A stretch of 5,232 nt of DNA from contig CBFGRU010000219.1 in the NCBI GenBank assembly GCA_965651255.1, forward strand, positions 1 through 5,232, in the 5' to 3' direction. Within the stretch, counting starts at the first letter, position 1, and each line of letters starts with the position of its first letter. This document shows, piece after piece, positions 4,740 to 5,232 of the stretch. The notes beneath the pieces are model-generated. The model was not told the origin of the DNA and searched no databases. It was given only the letters and a program-made list of their open reading frames with translations. The position numbers and the translations under genes are program-made. The stretch is from CBFGRU01 sp965651255. GTDB taxonomy: Bacteria > Planctomycetota > Phycisphaerae > Phycisphaerales > SM1A02.

Positions 4740-5232
4740 ATGAGCCGAAGCGTGCGACTTCCGTTTGTGTTGTGCCTGATGCCGATTCTGCTGGCGCCAG
4801 CGGCGTGCCACGGCCCGGGCGGTGCATTGATGCCCTACACCGGTGCGACGCAGAGTTACCCTTCCAGCGAGTCGATGCCACAGACAGTGCGCCTGGTCGA
4901 TGTCCGCACCGGCGAAGTCTTCTTCGAGAAAGACATTCCACCGGGTGAGCAGTTGACGTTCGACTTCATCACCGGCGGAGGCGATGACCCCGTCCACACG
5001 CCGGATCTCATGCGCTGGCAACTCTGGCCGGTCGGCACCAAGTACGGAAAGCTGCGAAACTCCATGAGCGTTCCCAACGCGGCGAGCCGCCGGGTGGATG
5101 TGTATGTCCGCCGCGGCATGGAGTACGCACCGACTCCGCCGAATGAGCAGTACCGCACCGACCAGTTGCAGGATCGACCCGCGTGGTGGACCCCCGAAGG
5201 CGGACCGATGTCGGATGATGACAAGCACATCT
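4740..5232 (+). CDS. Probable lipoprotein or secreted protein of unknown function, 3' end beyond window
   Basis: The first 164 residues are visible and no stop occurs before the window ends, so the protein is partial here. The N-terminus reads MSRSVR then LPFVLCLMPILLAPAAC: a basic n-region, a hydrophobic core and a cysteine at 23 preceded by PAA. This looks like a lipoprotein signal, although Pro at -3 departs from the usual lipobox (Leu is common), so cleavage by signal peptidase I is the alternative. The mature part is not hydrophobic. It contains TVRLVDVRTGEVFFEKDIPP (about 48-67) followed by a likely beta-rich stretch, then MRWQLWPVGTKYGKL, RRVDVYVRRG and a Pro/Gln/Asp/Trp-rich tail, which suggests a small beta-sandwich-like envelope protein. 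I do not recognise the family. The minus-strand frames opposite (4572-5228 and 4856-5230) lack any such signal and are judged shadows. It is transcribed divergently from asnB. Confidence 0.85.
   Translation, partial: MSRSVRLPFVLCLMPILLAPAACHGPGGALMPYTGATQSYPSSESMPQTVRLVDVRTGEVFFEKDIPPGEQLTFDFITGGGDDPVHTPDLMRWQLWPVGTKYGKLRNSMSVPNAASRRVDVYVRRGMEYAPTPPNEQYRTDQLQDRPAWWTPEGGPMSDDDKHI

Noticed and set aside
4572..5228. 218-codon minus-strand frame opposite the lipoprotein gene
   Set aside because: It shows no motif or signal, its composition is His/Arg/Ala-rich, and the opposite strand has a ribosome site, a signal peptide and better codon bias.

Overview
The window is GC-rich bacterial DNA with four protein-coding genes in two head-to-head (divergent) pairs that meet tail to tail in the middle. 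The organism is probably a high-GC Gram-negative-type bacterium. A planctomycete-like lineage (Planctomycetota, perhaps Phycisphaerae) is my best guess, from the Gfo/Idh/MocA oxidoreductase type, the membrane-anchored HEAT-like protein whose C-terminal helix resembles those common in that phylum, and the uneven use of Shine-Dalgarno sites. This is an inference from style and not a taxonomic identification.

Layout from left to right. Positions 1-80 hold a tandem array of 21-bp units, each able to form a small hairpin; it continues off the left edge. At 102-1163 (minus) lies a complete Gfo/Idh/MocA-family NAD(P)-dependent oxidoreductase with no visible Shine-Dalgarno. A 63-bp divergent spacer separates it from 1227-1997 (plus), a 256-aa protein with one N-terminal membrane anchor and a helical, possibly HEAT-like body of unknown function. 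Its stop lies 9 bp from the stop of the facing gene, and a 49-nt stem-loop spans both stops.

At 2007-4373 (minus) is a large glutamine-dependent asparagine synthase (asnB type, 788 aa). It has intact glutaminase and synthetase domains plus about 175 extra C-terminal residues that look like a separate alpha/beta domain. A 366-bp divergent intergenic region (4374-4739) holds helically phased direct repeats, a 12-bp palindrome and weak promoter candidates. At 4740 to the right edge (plus) a probable lipoprotein or secreted protein begins and is cut off by the window.

How the genes work together: I see no clear pathway or operon. All four are separated by orientation changes, so each pair can share at most a divergent control region or a terminator. 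The window looks mostly like ordinary chromosomal content. The points most worth a second look are the extra domain and active-site substitution of the asparagine synthase, the stem-loop over the convergent stops, and the repeats upstream of asnB. I found no convincing new multi-gene system, CRISPR array, RNA gene or mobile element.
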